A stretch of 64,000 nt of DNA from Symbiodinium sp. CCMP2592 (lineage: Eukaryota > Sar > Dinophyceae > Suessiales > Symbiodiniaceae). How positions within the stretch are numbered: the first letter of the stretch is position 1; every line of letters starts with the position of its first letter. The position numbers and the translations under genes were made by a program. The notes under the pieces were generated by a model that was not told the origin of the DNA, searched no databases, and saw nothing but the letters and a program-made list of their open reading frames with translations. Location of the stretch: the NCBI GenBank assembly GCA_905221615.1, contig CAJNDT010002857.1, positions 682,001 through 746,000 of the forward strand, in the 5' to 3' direction. Shown in pieces: positions 1 to 12,530 of the stretch.

Positions 1-53
1 GTGATTAACAAAAAACCCTCCCTAGTCTACCAACGAATGAAACTGCGTCAACA

Positions 54-148
54 TGAGAGTTTCGAAAATCGGGGACCCTAATATAGTACCCTAAATACTA
101 GGATCTTTGGACCCCGAAATAAGGTACCCCTAATTTGCGGAAACTCCC
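54..148 (-). mobile_element. Family A palindromic MITE-like element
   Basis: Ends resemble GAGAGTTTCGAAAAT and TTGCGGAAACTCCC, with the family-A core (TAGTACCCTAAATACTAGGATC) in reverse orientation. Confidence 0.75.
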
Positions 149-668
149 AAATATTGGAACTCGCCAGATTGAAACCGGCGATACCTCCGTATAGGACTCT
201 ACAACTTCATTGAACGGGAATAGTAACAGGATCTTACCAGTGAGTATAATGTTTTCCTGCATACGGACGGCATATCAGAAGTACAAAGGAAAATTAGTAT
301 AATGATTCAATCTCTCCGTAAGGCTACAAAACAAAACCCTTTACACCGTACAACCCTTGCAACGCCGCTGTAAAAGCCATACCGAACCGTAAAACACGCG
401 CGTGAAATGCCCGGACAACCCCAAAATCTTCAAGCAACAAGGATATCTTGGACCTAAGAGATGTCGAGTGCTACCACGTGCAAGTCGACAAATTCGGCCA
501 CGAGTGCGGTATTGAGGTTTATGCGACTTTGCTTAAACCTGAGCTTCAGGGTTTAGGGTTAGCTTCCTGACCCTAACCCTAAAGCCCCCAACACCTAAAG
601 CCTAAGCCAGTTTTCAGCAGCCCCAGACCCTAAACCCCTATGTACAAGATACTCCCCACAACCTTAAC

Positions 669-946
669 TAGCCATTGATGTTGGAGGAGCTAAGGAGCCA
701 GTTGTGATGATAATCCCTACTAAATAAGGAGCTAAAGAGCCAACGGAACCCCAAGACCAATAGTTACTTAATCTAAGCATGGAGGCCCATGTGTAACCTC
801 CGTCGAGCTCCACATCCCCCAAAAAACGCGTAACATTGACACAACAACTAACCAATGGTTCTGGGGTTCCCTTGGCTCTTTAGCTCCTTATTTAGTAGGG
901 ATTATCATCATAACTGGCTCCTTAGCTCCTCCAACATCAATGGCTA
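669..946. repeat. Large perfect-looking palindrome with 91-nt arms
   Basis: Arms 669-759 and 856-946 are inverted copies differing at about three positions, around a 96-nt spacer. The arms include GGAGCTAAGGAGCCAG and its complement. No other copy was seen in the window. It may be a young foldback element. Confidence 0.9.
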
Positions 947-1733
947 GACAAGTATCGGCAAACGCGTCGCAGATAAGATCTGAGAAGGAAAGCATGGTCT
1001 TGGGCTTAGGGCTTCGGGGTTATAGTGTTTAGGACGCTTTAGGGTCCTAGGGCTCGTTGATGCCTCTCGGTTCTCAGATGGCGATATAGGGTTTAGGATT
1101 TAGGGTTTAGTTTGGAGCTCTGGCCTTTAGACTAGCGGCTGTTGTAGCCAGCAACCCTTGACGACGCCATGGTTAAGGCTTAGGGGGGTGTGGTTTAGGT
1201 TTTCGCATGGGTCCAAGGATTTCAGTATAGTATACACCCTGGCGGCGTTTGTCCGTGGAAGTGGTATTCTGTGATGTTTACATACGATGGTACAGGGCTT
1301 AGTGCTCCGGCAGTGCTTTAAACTTTCTGAATCGGCACTAGGACCATGGTATAGTTTAAACCCTAAACCCCAAAGTCCAACACCCAAAACCCCTAAACCC
1401 CCAAACTCCTGAACCCCAAACTCCTAAACCCCCAAGCCCGACGAAGAAGTTCCAGAGTCCTCAAAACCCCCAAAGCCCTTACGAACCCCTTCTAGAACCG
1501 AACAAGTCCCCGACGGAGCCAAAATTAGGCTTTAGGCTTTCGGGTTCAGGGGTTGCGGGTTGAAGGTTTCAGAAGTTTAGGCGGTTTTACGTCTCACAGA
1601 ACCCTAGAAACTGGCATTGGACATGCCGAGCATCCCCGAAAAGAACCTGTAGAGCCTTGAAGCCGCAAGCCATGAGGGTTTAGGGTTTAGGGTTTAGGGA
1701 CCCTGAATCCTGAACCCTACGCCCCAAGCCCGT

Positions 1734-1843
1734 AGGATGCCAAGCAGTACCCTTATTCCCTTTTTGTAGTCCCAGGCTCCTTATGAAGTTACCCAATACC
1801 GAAAAGGGAGCCGCTTGTTATTGATAGCTTACTGGGCATCCTA
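1734..1843. mobile_element. Family L palindromic element
   Basis: AGGATGCCAAGCAGTACCCT to AGCTTACTGGGCATCCT around AAAGTTACCCAATACC-type sequence. Confidence 0.78.
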
Positions 1844-2081
1844 GCCCCTGAAAAGATTCTAAACCCTATACCAGAACCCGAAACCCCTAAACCCTAAACC
1901 CCCAAACCCCTAAACCCCTGAACCTTAAACCCTAAGCCCTAAGCCCCTAAGCCTTAAGCCTTGAACTTCAGAACCCGAACTCCCAAATGTTACAGCCCCA
2001 AAGGACGAATTCAGAGGCAATCTGCTGTGGGCTTTATCAGGCGACCTGAAAACTGCAGTTAGGGATCAGTTTGCTACGTGG

Positions 2082-2104
2082 GGGGGGGGGGGGGGGGGGG
2101 GGGG
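2082..2104 (+). repeat. Poly-G run
   Basis: About 23 consecutive G. A similar interrupted run lies at 36067-36090. Confidence 0.95.
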
Positions 2105-2267
2105 TCAGTTCTCGTATGAGGGTGCCGTACTACTTTGGGGATCTAAAATGGGAGCCTAACTTAGAGAACTAACCATACGGAGCAATTGCAGTTATGAGGG
2201 CAGTTCTCGAAGCTTGGGTCCCTTCTTGGGGGCTTTGAGGGGGTCCTCAACGGGAGCTGAATTTAGA

Positions 2268-2370
2268 GGGGTGGTTGTCAAAATTATGGCTCCTGTTTGG
2301 GGTACCCTAAATATTAGGTGCCGTACCATAATGAGGACCCAAAACGGGACCCTAATTTTGACAACCACCC
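2268..2370. mobile_element. Family K palindromic element
   Basis: GGGTGGTTGTCAAAATTATG to TAATTTTGACAACCACCC around AAATATTAGGTGCCGTA. Confidence 0.88.
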
Positions 2371-2771
2371 AATATGTCGGGGAACTTGGGGTCTTGGACA
2401 TGTTTTGAGTTTGGGTATTTGGGGCTTCGGTTTTGGAGCTTAGTTGTGGTGGGGGGGTTCTTTGCATAGTACACCGGAGCAAAAAGCATAAGTAAACCGA
2501 TGATCATCGACAGCAACCGGAACATACGCCGTTCAACCAGATACCCAAGAAGTTATGCTTGCTATATACACAAGCCATCAATACCGTCTTAGAAGTAGCT
2601 CACAGAAGGTCATTCGCGGGCGTCTTGGCCTGACCACAAGATCCCCGAATAACCGGCGTGTTGATTTTGTCCCACCTACCGGGGCTACTCGCTGGTACGT
2701 TGATAAAGTTAGTGGATTGCATGGTCGAATAGCTAGGCTTCAAGACCTTACAGGCCTTCGGGTTGAAGGAT

Positions 2772-2874
2772 ACGGTTATTGATATAAATCCTGCATTACC
2801 TCAATGACCCTAGACTAGGGGAGTTAAGGGATATTCCTTACAATGGTTACTGCAGGCTTTATATCGTCAACTGT
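2772..2874. mobile_element. Family F palindromic element, diverged
   Basis: ACGGTTATTGATATAAATCC to GGCTTTATATCGTCAACTGT around ACTAGGGGAG. Confidence 0.75.
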
Positions 2875-3540
2875 ATCTGGGGATTAAATGGCTTAAGGTA
2901 CTCTGGATCATGCTCTGAAGGACTGTAGCACTTCTACAAACCCCAGGGGAGTTGAGAGTGGCACACTTAAGAATTTTTTTTGAGTTTCGGAGTCACGCAG
3001 TCTTGCACCAATGTCAGTCGGGCGGAGGACAAAACCTAGAGGGCACCATTTCGGGGTTTGGGGTGCAAGGCTTCCTTGTGATGATAGTCAGTTCTTGCAA
3101 TGTGTCACTCACCATGGCAGGCTTTTTGCTGCTGCTTCCATTACCACTCTGTTGACATAACTTTGGAAATGATGCGGCTGATGGTGCTGACCGTGTCGAT
3201 ACCGGTGGCGGTGCCTGACAATCATGTGAAGTGGTTGTTGAAGAGGTCAGTATCGCGTCGTCATGCCCAAAGGATTGATCCTTCAGTCAAACCTGCTATA
3301 CGGTTTTGTGACCCTTAAACCTAAACCCTCAAAGCTCTAAACAAGCCCCTCCAGCCCAAACCGCGAGACCCCGGAACCCCACAACCCCCTAACACCTCGC
3401 TCACCAAGCCTCAAACCTTCCACCAATCTCCTAAACGAAACTTTCGAGTCCAAAGGACACCTGAAACCTGAATCCTAAACCCCCCGACCCAACAAAAAGA
3501 AGGACTTCAAATCAACATTTCAGTCGTGCGCGCTTTGCAG

Positions 3541-3717
3541 GTGCAGTGGTGTTTTGCGGACCGTCGTTCGTAGACCACGGCCAAGTCGTGTGCTCCTCTA
3601 TCGGCCAGGAAGCTCGGCTCAAGACGTCGGTAACTCCAGGTCTTGTGGGACTTTACCAGAGTTCCAACGGGTTTGTAAGGATTCTATCACGGTCTTACGC
3701 CTCTTCATGGAGTACAG
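3541..3717 (+). CDS. Unassigned exon-like segment
   Basis: A pyrimidine-leaning acceptor GCGCTTTGCAG|GT opens a 58-codon frame reading AVVFCGPSFVDHGQVVCSSI, then GQEARLKTSVTPGLVGLYQS and SNGFVRILSRSYASSWST. It closes at ACAG|GTTAGG (GT donor). The first thirty codons are GC-rich at third positions. A following piece near 4140-4199 (STLAPIETCCAAMISCYWK) would be in phase. No domain is recognised, and no Met start is needed if it is internal. Confidence 0.42.
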
Positions 3718-5669
3718 GTTAGGCTTAAAACCCCTAGTTACAAGGTTTTTGCGAAATTGTGCTCACAAACCATAGACTGTTTCGTGATACGCAGTACATT
3801 TCGAGGCTCAGAAAACCTTCCGAAAGCTTGAAAGCCCAGCAACTCGAGGTATGTCCCATACCGTCAACCCGTGCAGCGATGACAAAAGCCAATGGTGATG
3901 ATCAGGATTTTGGTTTCTGGGAGGCGTAGAGGGTAGGATGAAGGCAGTGTTGTTAGTCTTACTGAGACAAAATTGCTGGGGTTCTTCTGGCTCTTGGGAC
4001 TTTAACTTTTTGGGTTTCTGCGTGAACTAGAATAAGGAGGCCAATAGTTTAACTGTTAGGAGGGGTTCAGAAGTCAGTCAAGATTGACTGTTTGGGTTAT
4101 CCGCCTCTTACTTAATGCTCTGCTTCCTCATTCTTGAAGTATCTACTCTGGCCCCAATCGAGACATGCTGCGCTGCAATGATCTCTTGTTATTGGAAAGT
4201 GACATACTGTGAAGCCGGGGGCACGGAACTTGGATGTCGGGTGAAAAACTTTCCGGCAGGGTCTTCCGTTTGCACCTTAGGTTCCAGCGCATGGTGAACG
4301 CAAGTGCATTAAACTTAATCTTGATCTTAAAGCCAAACCACCGGAAAAAATCCCAAAGGCCGGAACCCCAGACAGCGGCAATCGAGGTAGGTTGGGACAA
4401 ACAACCTGTCGGAGGGAGAATAACGAGAAATACCATTGCTTCCGGCTCCTCATTATGTTCTTCGTACACTACACCGCCGGGCCGATAACCTACTAGCTTG
4501 AACAACGAAGTTGACGCAGGCGCCCGTCCTTGCTCTCCTGACACAAGCGAGCCTTGGGGCCTCCTCCGCAATGAACAACTGGTATAACTATAATTCTAAA
4601 ACGGAGTAGCAATGACTCCGCTAGCCGGGAATTCGTCACTTCGACGAACTCCGCCACTCCGCAAGAGTCTGTCACATGACAAAAGGCACGGTAGCTCAAA
4701 ACTTTCGGCCCGGGGGTGTATTCCAGCAACCTTATACAAATTCTTTAGGCCCTATACCGCAACAAGGATCCCTGTAGTAGTCCCTATAATCCCCGTAATA
4801 GTCCCCATTACACCATTCCCTACTAAGAACCAGACAGTGTACCCTGGATGAACGTGACCCTTAAGCCAAACCCCTCTGCCCTGGCACCCGAAGCAGCATC
4901 AGAGCTTCGGCTCCAGGTGAAGGGCCTGGATGTGTCGGTGGTTTTTCAGGACGGGGCTGCATCGACGTAGAGTTTCCATCATAGGGCCCGTTATGGGGGT
5001 TAGAGGACTTTAATGCCCAAAATAAGGACCACATAAGGCAACTTTAAAGAAGTATAGTCCCTTACTCCCCTAAGGGTCCCTATGATTCCAGGGTCGTGAA
5101 AAGATACCGCTCAGGTGCTGTGTTGTTTAATCCAATATGAGGGGCCCATATTATCTTTTCTGAATTGAGGGTTACATTGCTCCCTGCATAACCCTTACAA
5201 AAACCCGCTATAGACAAATTCCAGCAATCTTGCATTAGGCAGAGTTTTGGCCTGGGAACCAGAGCTTAACCACTGATGGGTAAAAAGGAAGGTCAATATC
5301 CTTTGAGTTAATACCTTGCGCAGCAGTAAACTCTAAGTCTTGACTCCCCCAATTAGGAACCAAAAAAGGACTCAAGCATAAGGATGTTAGAGGGATCTCC
5401 CTACCTTAATGGGCTTCATTAGAAGGGGTTTTGTGGGCCCTAACCTAAACTAGCTGCAAGAAGGGTTGCATGTAAGGCAACATAGTTGCTGCATGTATGG
5501 CACTCCCAAGCAGGGCACGGATGATCCTGGTCAAAGGATTTCGTTGGGTATATTCTTAACTCGGGTGCCGATAAGCCTACTTCTATTGCCTGGAGTCTCC
5601 CAAACTCCTTCGCTAAAAATACAAAGCCTGAAATGTAGGTGGATCATTGACAGCATGTAAGTTTGTAAA

Positions 5670-6362
5670 TTAGATTCCTGAGTTAGTGAGTTGTGGAGTC
5701 TTTGCGTCAAGCTGTCCCTGAGCCAGCAACAGGTGTCTTAAACCCCAGCACTGCCTGACCTCATAGCCGAGCCTCGTCACATGAAGCACCGATGCATAGT
5801 GAACCGTCCCCTCTTCAATCCTCGTCGCCACCATGATGACGATGATGATGAGGATGAGGCAGTGAGAACTCTCACTGTTGCTCGTGACATGAGTTCTGAT
5901 ACTTGCAAGTTGCCATTCCCAATGCCACCAGACTTGGCTGGAAGGAGGCCAAGCCTCTGGTAACAACCACCTCGACCACGGTCGCCACCGCTTTCTTCCA
6001 CAACTTTCTGTTTCTGATAGCAACTTGACTTGACCCCAGACCCTGCAGCCAAAGTACCATGTCCGAGCCCCGTAAACCCTAAGCCTCTTCAACAAAAAAT
6101 GTTTCCGGTTCGTCAGAGGTTGAGGTGCTGAGCAGGGGGAGTGGTTACGCTGGCAGCCGAATAATACCGCGCAGTCAGCCATACCTGAAGCACCCCCTTT
6201 AGATATAAGGGAGGGTAGTTTGGATGGGTCGATGTGAGGGCCAGATCTTCCAATATCCCTGAAGGAATGTACCGGAATTTCTGGTAGGATCCCTAGCATG
6301 CCTTTGAAGGTATACGATTTCTGAAGTAAGGGATCATCGGAGATTTGTGAAAAGTTGCGCAA
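5670..6362 (-). CDS. Longest single ORF in the window, doubtful
   Basis: A 230-codon minus-strand frame with a hydrophobic stretch (CLILIIIVIMVAT) produced by a GAT/ATC microsatellite. A frame this long is only mildly surprising in 64 kb, and the plus strand is also coding-like in places (VESLRQAVPEPATGVLNPST; TVARDMSSDTCKLPFPMPPD). There is no recognisable domain. It may be chance, or it may cover plus-strand exons. Confidence 0.2.
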   Translation of the reverse strand: MRNFSQISDDPLLQKSYTFKGMLGILPEIPVHSFRDIGRSGPHIDPSKLPSLISKGGASGMADCAVLFGCQRNHSPCSAPQPLTNRKHFLLKRLRVYGARTWYFGCRVWGQVKLLSETESCGRKRWRPWSRWLLPEAWPPSSQVWWHWEWQLASIRTHVTSNSESSHCLILIIIVIMVATRIEEGTVHYASVLHVTRLGYEVRQCWGLRHLLLAQGQLDAKTPQLTNSGI

Positions 6363-7226
6363 ACCGCAGAGTTTTTGGGGGAGGTTGTCTGCCCGAATTT
6401 CCCTCAGCTAAGAACACTCAAATTCAGCCGCATGACCCTGATCTAGTCTGAGGTATCCTCGTCTTCTATACTGTAAAACACATCGCATCATAAAGTATAG
6501 TATGATCGAATATAGTAGTGGTTAGCTCCGTATAAGTGCAGGGTTGTCTATGCCGAGATCTTATCATTAGGTCATTGGGCTGTAGGGTTTCGGCGTGTTC
6601 GGCTTCGGCGAAGTGTTCAATATGCCGGGGGGGCACAATTAGCAACATGATTCCTTCGTGTGCCTTCATGCAATGCTAGGATGATGGACTGATAGACCTT
6701 CCCAAAGAAAAGCATGTCAGTGATTAAGGCCCTTCCATTCTCTAGGTTCGATAGGGCGTCGTTCTTGCCGCTTGAATCGTCGGACCATAGTTGCGGCCTC
6801 TGCGGCTCTAGAATGTGTATGAACTCGGGCTTGCATTGGGATATTGCCGGCTGTATAGGGGTCTGCGTAGGAATCTTGATTGTGTCTAGTTTGGTAGTTG
6901 TGGGGAGAGTAGGAATAAAGCAACCCTGGACCCTGCGAGGAGTACTTCCTAGCATTCGAAATGGATTCTTATTGCAGACATCCCCGTGGACCGAATAAAA
7001 CGAAGCAAACCCCCCCGAGTCCAATCCCTATGAAGCTTTCTGCAGCCCTTGTAAGCCCAAATTCAAGCTGCCATGAACTCTTATATACACCGGTGATAGT
7101 TTGATAGACATCTACATGCACAGACTTCATTCTCAGGCCAAAACACAAACCACCACGACAGACGTAACTCCCCAAGCCGAAGCACTTCAACCCTGATGAG
7201 CTCTAGATGCTCAACTCCAAATTCTC

Positions 7227-7336
7227 TAATGTAGCAACCTGATTAACAAACCGTGGGCCTTTATTAAGGTTCCTTCTATGAACCCGACTATTTGGGGGTT
7301 TTAGGCCCAGGGTTTCTTAATCAGGTTCCTACATTA
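7227..7336. mobile_element. Family H palindromic element
   Basis: TAATGTAGCAACCTGATTAA to AATCAGGTTCCTACATTA. Confidence 0.85.
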
Positions 7337-8800
7337 GTCTCTTAAGGACTTTATCATAACAAGGAGCCCTAGGTATGGCACAGCTACATGGCAACCCTAA
7401 AACCCGACACCTAAACTCTCAACTCCAAGACAACCCTAACCCAAACCCTAAACCCTAAACCCTACAACCCTACAACCCTAAACCCTACAACCCTAAACCC
7501 TACAACCCTAAACCCTAAACCCTACAACCCTAAACCCTAAATGCTCAACTTCGACACCGCAAAACCCCAAATTCTTAACTCCGAGGCAGCCCTGAAACCC
7601 CAAAACCTAAAACCCTAAACCCTAAACTCTCAACTCCAAAGCCTAATTCCTGATCAAAACTCAACAAGATTTTAAGGCCTTAAACCCTGAATTGTCCACT
7701 CCAAGGCCTACTTCCTGATCATGGGATATTTCGAAGCCGTTGCCGCTTCCGACGCCTGGCCGCCCCTCGGCAGACGAATCCGAAACCACCCGGGGACCTT
7801 ATTTTGGGGTCCTCAAGGGTTCCTTAAACAGATCTATACAGGTTCTACACAGGGTTTAGGGTTTAGAGTTTTTGAAAAGGAGGGATACCTGAGTGTTGGG
7901 GTCCTCACAATAAGGATCCTGCTGTTCAGGGCACTACATTAGGGTCTGCACCGCAAACCAACCCTCAACCCTAGCCCCTGAAAGAAGTGGCCTTAGCAAC
8001 TAGAATAGGGGTTTGGGGTACATCATACTATAACTATTGGTCGTCTGCACCCTCAACCAACCCTAAATCCTTTAACCCTACCTTAACCCGGAACATCCTA
8101 TTTCAGGTTCCTTATTATATGTTTTCCATATATTATATAAGTCTTAAAAAGGTAGGTTATTCGGTGTTAACATAGCTCCTACACCCTAAACCCCAGCCGG
8201 ATATAGGGGCATGATTATAGTATCATGGACCCCAACACCCTATTCTAATCATTCAGGCCCCTATGTTATGATCCCTGGATGACCCAAGCCAAGTTTTCGG
8301 GATTCAGGTCTGGGGTCTAGATACCCTTGACCCTGAACCTCAAGCCTCTTCCTTAAACCCTGGACCCTCCCCATGATCCCTAACACCCTTAAATCGACCA
8401 ACCTAAGCCCTCTGAGAACCACTTCGGAAACCACGAACCCTAAAAATCGCTCAGCATCAAACGATGATTCATTAACCATTGTGCAGCCAGGGACGAAAGC
8501 CACAAAGCAGCAACCGTAAAGGCGGGAACCGTACACCTTCATACCTCAACCCTAATCCTTTAAATCCTAAACCCCTACATCCCTAAATCCGAAACCAATA
8601 AGCCCCACACCCTCATGAATTACTATAGAGACCTGAATGATTACCCATATTAAAATCTACCCCAAAAAACCTATTCTAATTACCAAAACCCAAGGCCCCT
8701 ATATCACAAAGCCCTGGTAGTAGCCCTTATGGAGCCCTTCACAGGAGCCCTTTAAATTCAAAGGAACCCTACTCTAATTCTTATAAGCCACCTTTTCTCA

Positions 8801-9860
8801 GGTGGTGGCGCCTCTTCTGAAACCTTCATACCTAAATCCTCAGCCCCTAAATCCTAAACCCCTACTCCCTACATCCTTAAATCCTAAACCCTCGTGAACG
8901 AAGGTGGTGGCGACTCCTCTTAAACCCTAAACCCTCAAACCCTGAACCCTAAACCCTCATAAAGGAACCCCATTCTAATTCTCGTAGTACCCCTTATAGA
9001 GCCCTTTAAAGGAGCCCTTCAAAGGAACCCTACTCTAATTCTTATAAGCCACCTTTTGTTCAGGTGGTGGCGACTCTTCTGAAACCTTCATACCTAAACC
9101 CTAAGCCCGTAAACCCCAAGCCCCTACTCCCTACATCCTTAAATGGTGGTGGCGACTCTTCTTGAACCCTAAACCCTGAACCCTAAATTCGTATAAAGGA
9201 ACCCTATCCTAAACCTTGTGAATGAAGGTCTTAGGGGTACTTAGAAGTAATTTTCAGTTTTTGGTTATTATAATCCCTAAGAAACAGCTAAAATTATAAT
9301 TTTTGCTAGGGTTCTAAGTTCAGTATAGAGGTGGTGGCGACTCTTCTTGAACCCTAAACCTCAACCCTAAACCCTTTTGGAGCCCTTTAAAGGAACCCTA
9401 CTCTAATTCTTATAAGCCGCCTTTTGTTCAGATGGTGGCGACTCTTCTGAAACCTTCATACCTAAACCCTAAGCTCCTAAACACCTAACTCTTCTTGAAC
9501 CCTAAACCCTGAACCTTAAATTCATATAAAGGAACCCTATCCTAAACCTTTGTGAATGAAGGTGGTGGCGACTCTTCTGAAACCTTCATACCTAAATCCT
9601 CAGCCCCTAAATCCTAAACCCCTACTCCCTACGTCCTTAAATCCTAAACCCTCGTGAACGAAGGTGGTGGCGACTCCTCTTAAACCCTAAACCCTCAACC
9701 CTAAACCCTGAAACCTAAACCCTGAACCCTAAGCCCTCATAAAGGAACCCTATTCTAAATCTCGTAGTACCCCTTATAGAGCCCTTTAAAGGAGCCCTTA
9801 AATCCTAAACCTTATAGTAATCCTACCATTTGGGGGCCAGGTGGTGGCGACTCTTCTGGA
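8801..9860 (+). repeat. Higher-order tandem array with GGTGGTGGCGACTC motif
   Basis: The motif GGTGGTGGCGACTCTTCT or a close variant occurs nine times (8801, 8903, 9063, 9145, 9330, 9431, 9561, 9663, 9840). Intervals are CCCTAAA-like repeats and AAAGGAACCCTACTCTAATT sequence. About 8811-8990 recurs at about 9571-9790. Confidence 0.85.
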
Positions 9861-9930
9861 CCTTTGGGATCTCCCCCTCCTTTGGCTCCCTGCTCTATCC
9901 GCGGCGCCTGGGATATGAGGGAGTTTAGGG

Positions 9931-10038
9931 ACTACTATTTGCTTAAGAACCCCCAAAAAATTAAAAGTTATAATCCCTATATTATCCCTATAAGGAATAT
10001 ATCTTTTATTTTTTGGGTGGTTCTTAAGCAAATAGTAG
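9931..10038. mobile_element. Family B palindromic element
   Basis: Termini ACTACTATTTGCTTAAGAAC and GTTCTTAAGCAAATAGTAG are inverted repeats around an AT-rich centre. Confidence 0.88.
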
Positions 10039-10126
10039 GGGAGAAAAAGAGGGATACCTTCAAAGCGAGCCGTAAGGGGGTTCCTTAGAGGGATCTATGA
10101 GGGTTCTGTAAAGGGTTTAGGGTTTA

Positions 10127-10224
10127 GAGTTTCCGAACATGAGGAGTACTTTATTTGGGATCCTTGTAATAAGGATCCTAGCATTTGGGGTACTACATTG
10201 GTGTCCCGATTTTCGGAAACTCCC
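10127..10224 (+). mobile_element. Family A element
   Basis: GAGTTTCCGAA at the left and TTTTCGGAAACTCCC at the right, with core AATAAGGATCCTA. It directly follows a family-B element. Confidence 0.75.
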
Positions 10225-10848
10225 AAGAGGTCTTCGAGGTGTCCTTAGGGGCCTTCATACGGCCATGTCTGGCGTTTTCATAGGTCCTTAAGTTCTACAA
10301 AGGGTTTAGAGAGTTGAGGGCTTCGGGCACGTCGGCATTAAGCGCTTATGGCCGATGGGTTTAGGGTCTAGTTTGGGGTCTCAAGGGTTTGAGGGTTCTA
10401 AGGCTTAGGGGTTCATGGTTTAGTTTGGGGTCTCCACTTTTGAGGGCTTTAGATTGACCGGCAGCTCCGCAGCAGCTTCTGCGGGCGTTGAGAGGCATCT
10501 TCCACACCCGTTCCATAGGGTTCCTAGATAAGTTTGAACGGTGTTTGGTGTTTCAGGGCGGCACTTGAAGGTTTAAACACTTTGTGTATCTGGCGATTAG
10601 GGTTAACTTCGAACTCTTGTAGGTTGTTGTTATCATGCAATTAAACAAGAACCGACCCCAAACCCCTATTATAATTATTCAGACCTACATAGTATAGAAC
10701 CCTGTAGCAAGCCGTAGTGGGACCCTTTAAACGGGATCCTGACACATCTTTCAAGCAACCCTACACCCTGAAACCAAAATCCTCCACCCTCAAGGCCGGT
10801 GCCATCCCGAACGCATCCCGAACCTCAAGGATTTATGGCTTAGCATTT

Positions 10849-10950
10849 GGGAGTTTCCGAAAATTAGGGGTACCCTATTTTGGGGTCCTCATAGTAAGGA
10901 TCCTATGATTTAGGGTACTAGACTAGGGTCCCCTATTTTCGGGAACTCCC
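10849..10950 (+). mobile_element. Family A element, 4-bp flanking repeat ATTT
   Basis: Complete copy: GGGAGTTTCCGAAAAT to ATTTTCGGGAACTCCC. ATTT abuts both ends, consistent with a 4-bp target-site duplication. Confidence 0.85.
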
Positions 10951-11189
10951 ATTTAGACTAGTGAATGTCAACAGGACCTACTGTGCACATTTGGGTTCGA
11001 CTTCTACGGTGGCTATGAAGCCTGAAGTTTACTTTTGGCGTAGACTGTGACTAGCCGGGGTCGAAATGACCGGCAAGAGTATACCTTATAGTCCCTGTAT
11101 AACTATACCGCGGTAACCCCAAAGCCTTAAACCCTAAGGCTCTATTGTAGTTGCTAAGGCCCCGAAACAACGCATTCCCAGCACAGAAG

Positions 11190-11227
11190 TAGTAGTAGCA
11201 GTAGTAGTAGTAGTAGTAGAAGTAGAA

Positions 11228-11264
<37 letters not shown>

Positions 11265-11385
11265 CAGCAGCAGCAGCAGTAGTTGTCTTTGTAGTAGTAG
11301 TCGTCGTCGTAGTAGTAGTAGTAGTGGTAGAGGTACTGGTCGTGGTACTGGTACTGATAGTGGTAGTGGTAGTGGCAGAGGTAGA
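11190..11385 (+). repeat. (AGT)n microsatellite
   Basis: About 195 nt of TAG/AGT triplets with occasional CAG, CGT and GGT. All ORFs over it (poly-Tyr, poly-Thr, poly-Leu) are artefacts. Confidence 0.95.
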
Positions 11386-12419
11386 CGGAACAAAAAGCCA
11401 GGTATTGGGGCATGACCCTCTTTGGCCGCCGCCCGCCAATCTGGTTTTGTGGATTGGCTGCAGCTTACGGACTCGAGCTAGGGTTTCCTTTAAAGGTGTA
11501 TTCTAGGGGCTTTAAGGGCTTTTTTAGGGGTTCCTTTAAGGGGTATCATGGGGGTTGTAAGGGTCTAGGAGTGTCCAGAGCTCTACGGATTTGAAGGACA
11601 CCTCTGGCAATAGACCGTCAAACCAAACACCCTTGAAGCCTAAGCCCCTGAACCCTAGGCTCTAACCCTTGAACCCTAAAGCGGTATTGTCGAGTTTATG
11701 AGTTTTTGGGGTCTAGGGCTGAGGGGCCTTTCAATTTAAAACGCTTCTTTGTAAGACGAGGGCTGTCCGTTTAGGGTGTTTGAAAAGCGATATAGGAAGA
11801 GCGTGCGGGGTTGAGGATTTGCAAAAGCGCCGAGGTTTAGGGTTGCGGATGTTGAAAAGGATAGGTTAGAGGATTTAGGGTTTAAGGGTCAGCAGGATGC
11901 CAGCGTATTCCAGACAAGGGCAACTTAGACTCAGTAATTGACACAGGCCCCGTATGATAGCCACCGTGCTGAGTTTCTCCCTCTTCAAAAATACAAGCAA
12001 ATGTGCAAAGGCAATGAAGAGCTGAACCCTAAACCCTAAAGCCCTAAAGCCCCAAAACCCCAAACCCAGCACACAGAGTCGAAACCATCCGAAGCTCTTG
12101 CGCATAGGCTTGAGGACAGAGGGGCTGCAGGGTGGGCAGGCCAGATCACTACAATCCCTCGTACAGGAACTAACCCGCATAGTAGCCTTTATAGCAGTCT
12201 TTAAATCAAGCCTCCTGGGTGCTGTAGAGTCTATGAGGGTTCCTGGGTACGACAGGGCGCAATAATCGGGTTCCTGTATAGATCCCAGAGTTGTTTGAGA
12301 GTTTCGGGTGTGACGCTTGAGGGCTCAAGGGTTGAAAGCAGCCGGGACCTGTAGCACCTGAACAGGAGCACCAGTTTTGAGTGCCATTGTTTCTGTTGGC
12401 CCCCTTTCTGTAGTTCTTG

Positions 12420-12530
12420 CCAGCCACAGTGAGAGAGAAAGAACGACACAAAAGCAGGAAGGAGGTAAGCAACTCCAATCCCCAGCACCAGCGAGAGCCC
12501 AAGCATCTTCCCCCCCGACAGGTGCCCTGA
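12420..12530 (-). CDS. Possible exon with a hydrophobic segment, unassigned
   Basis: On the minus strand, after GCACTCAG (AG|G), one frame with GC-rich third positions reads HLSGGKMLGLSLVLGIGVAY then LLPAFVSFFLS, which looks like a membrane helix. Two other frames on this strand are also open, so the assignment is weak. Boundaries are approximate. Confidence 0.25.

Noticed and set aside
4143..4571. 142-codon minus-strand ORF
   Set aside because: The plus strand is equally open (for example from the acceptor-like site at 4281) and neither reading has a recognisable domain, so no gene is claimed.
7441..7540. Possible chromosome end
   Set aside because: CCCTAAA tracts occur throughout on both strands and the longest is only 82 nt, so they are interstitial.
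11051..11439. Poly-Tyr, poly-Thr and poly-Leu ORFs
   Set aside because: Readings of the (AGT)n microsatellite in different frames.
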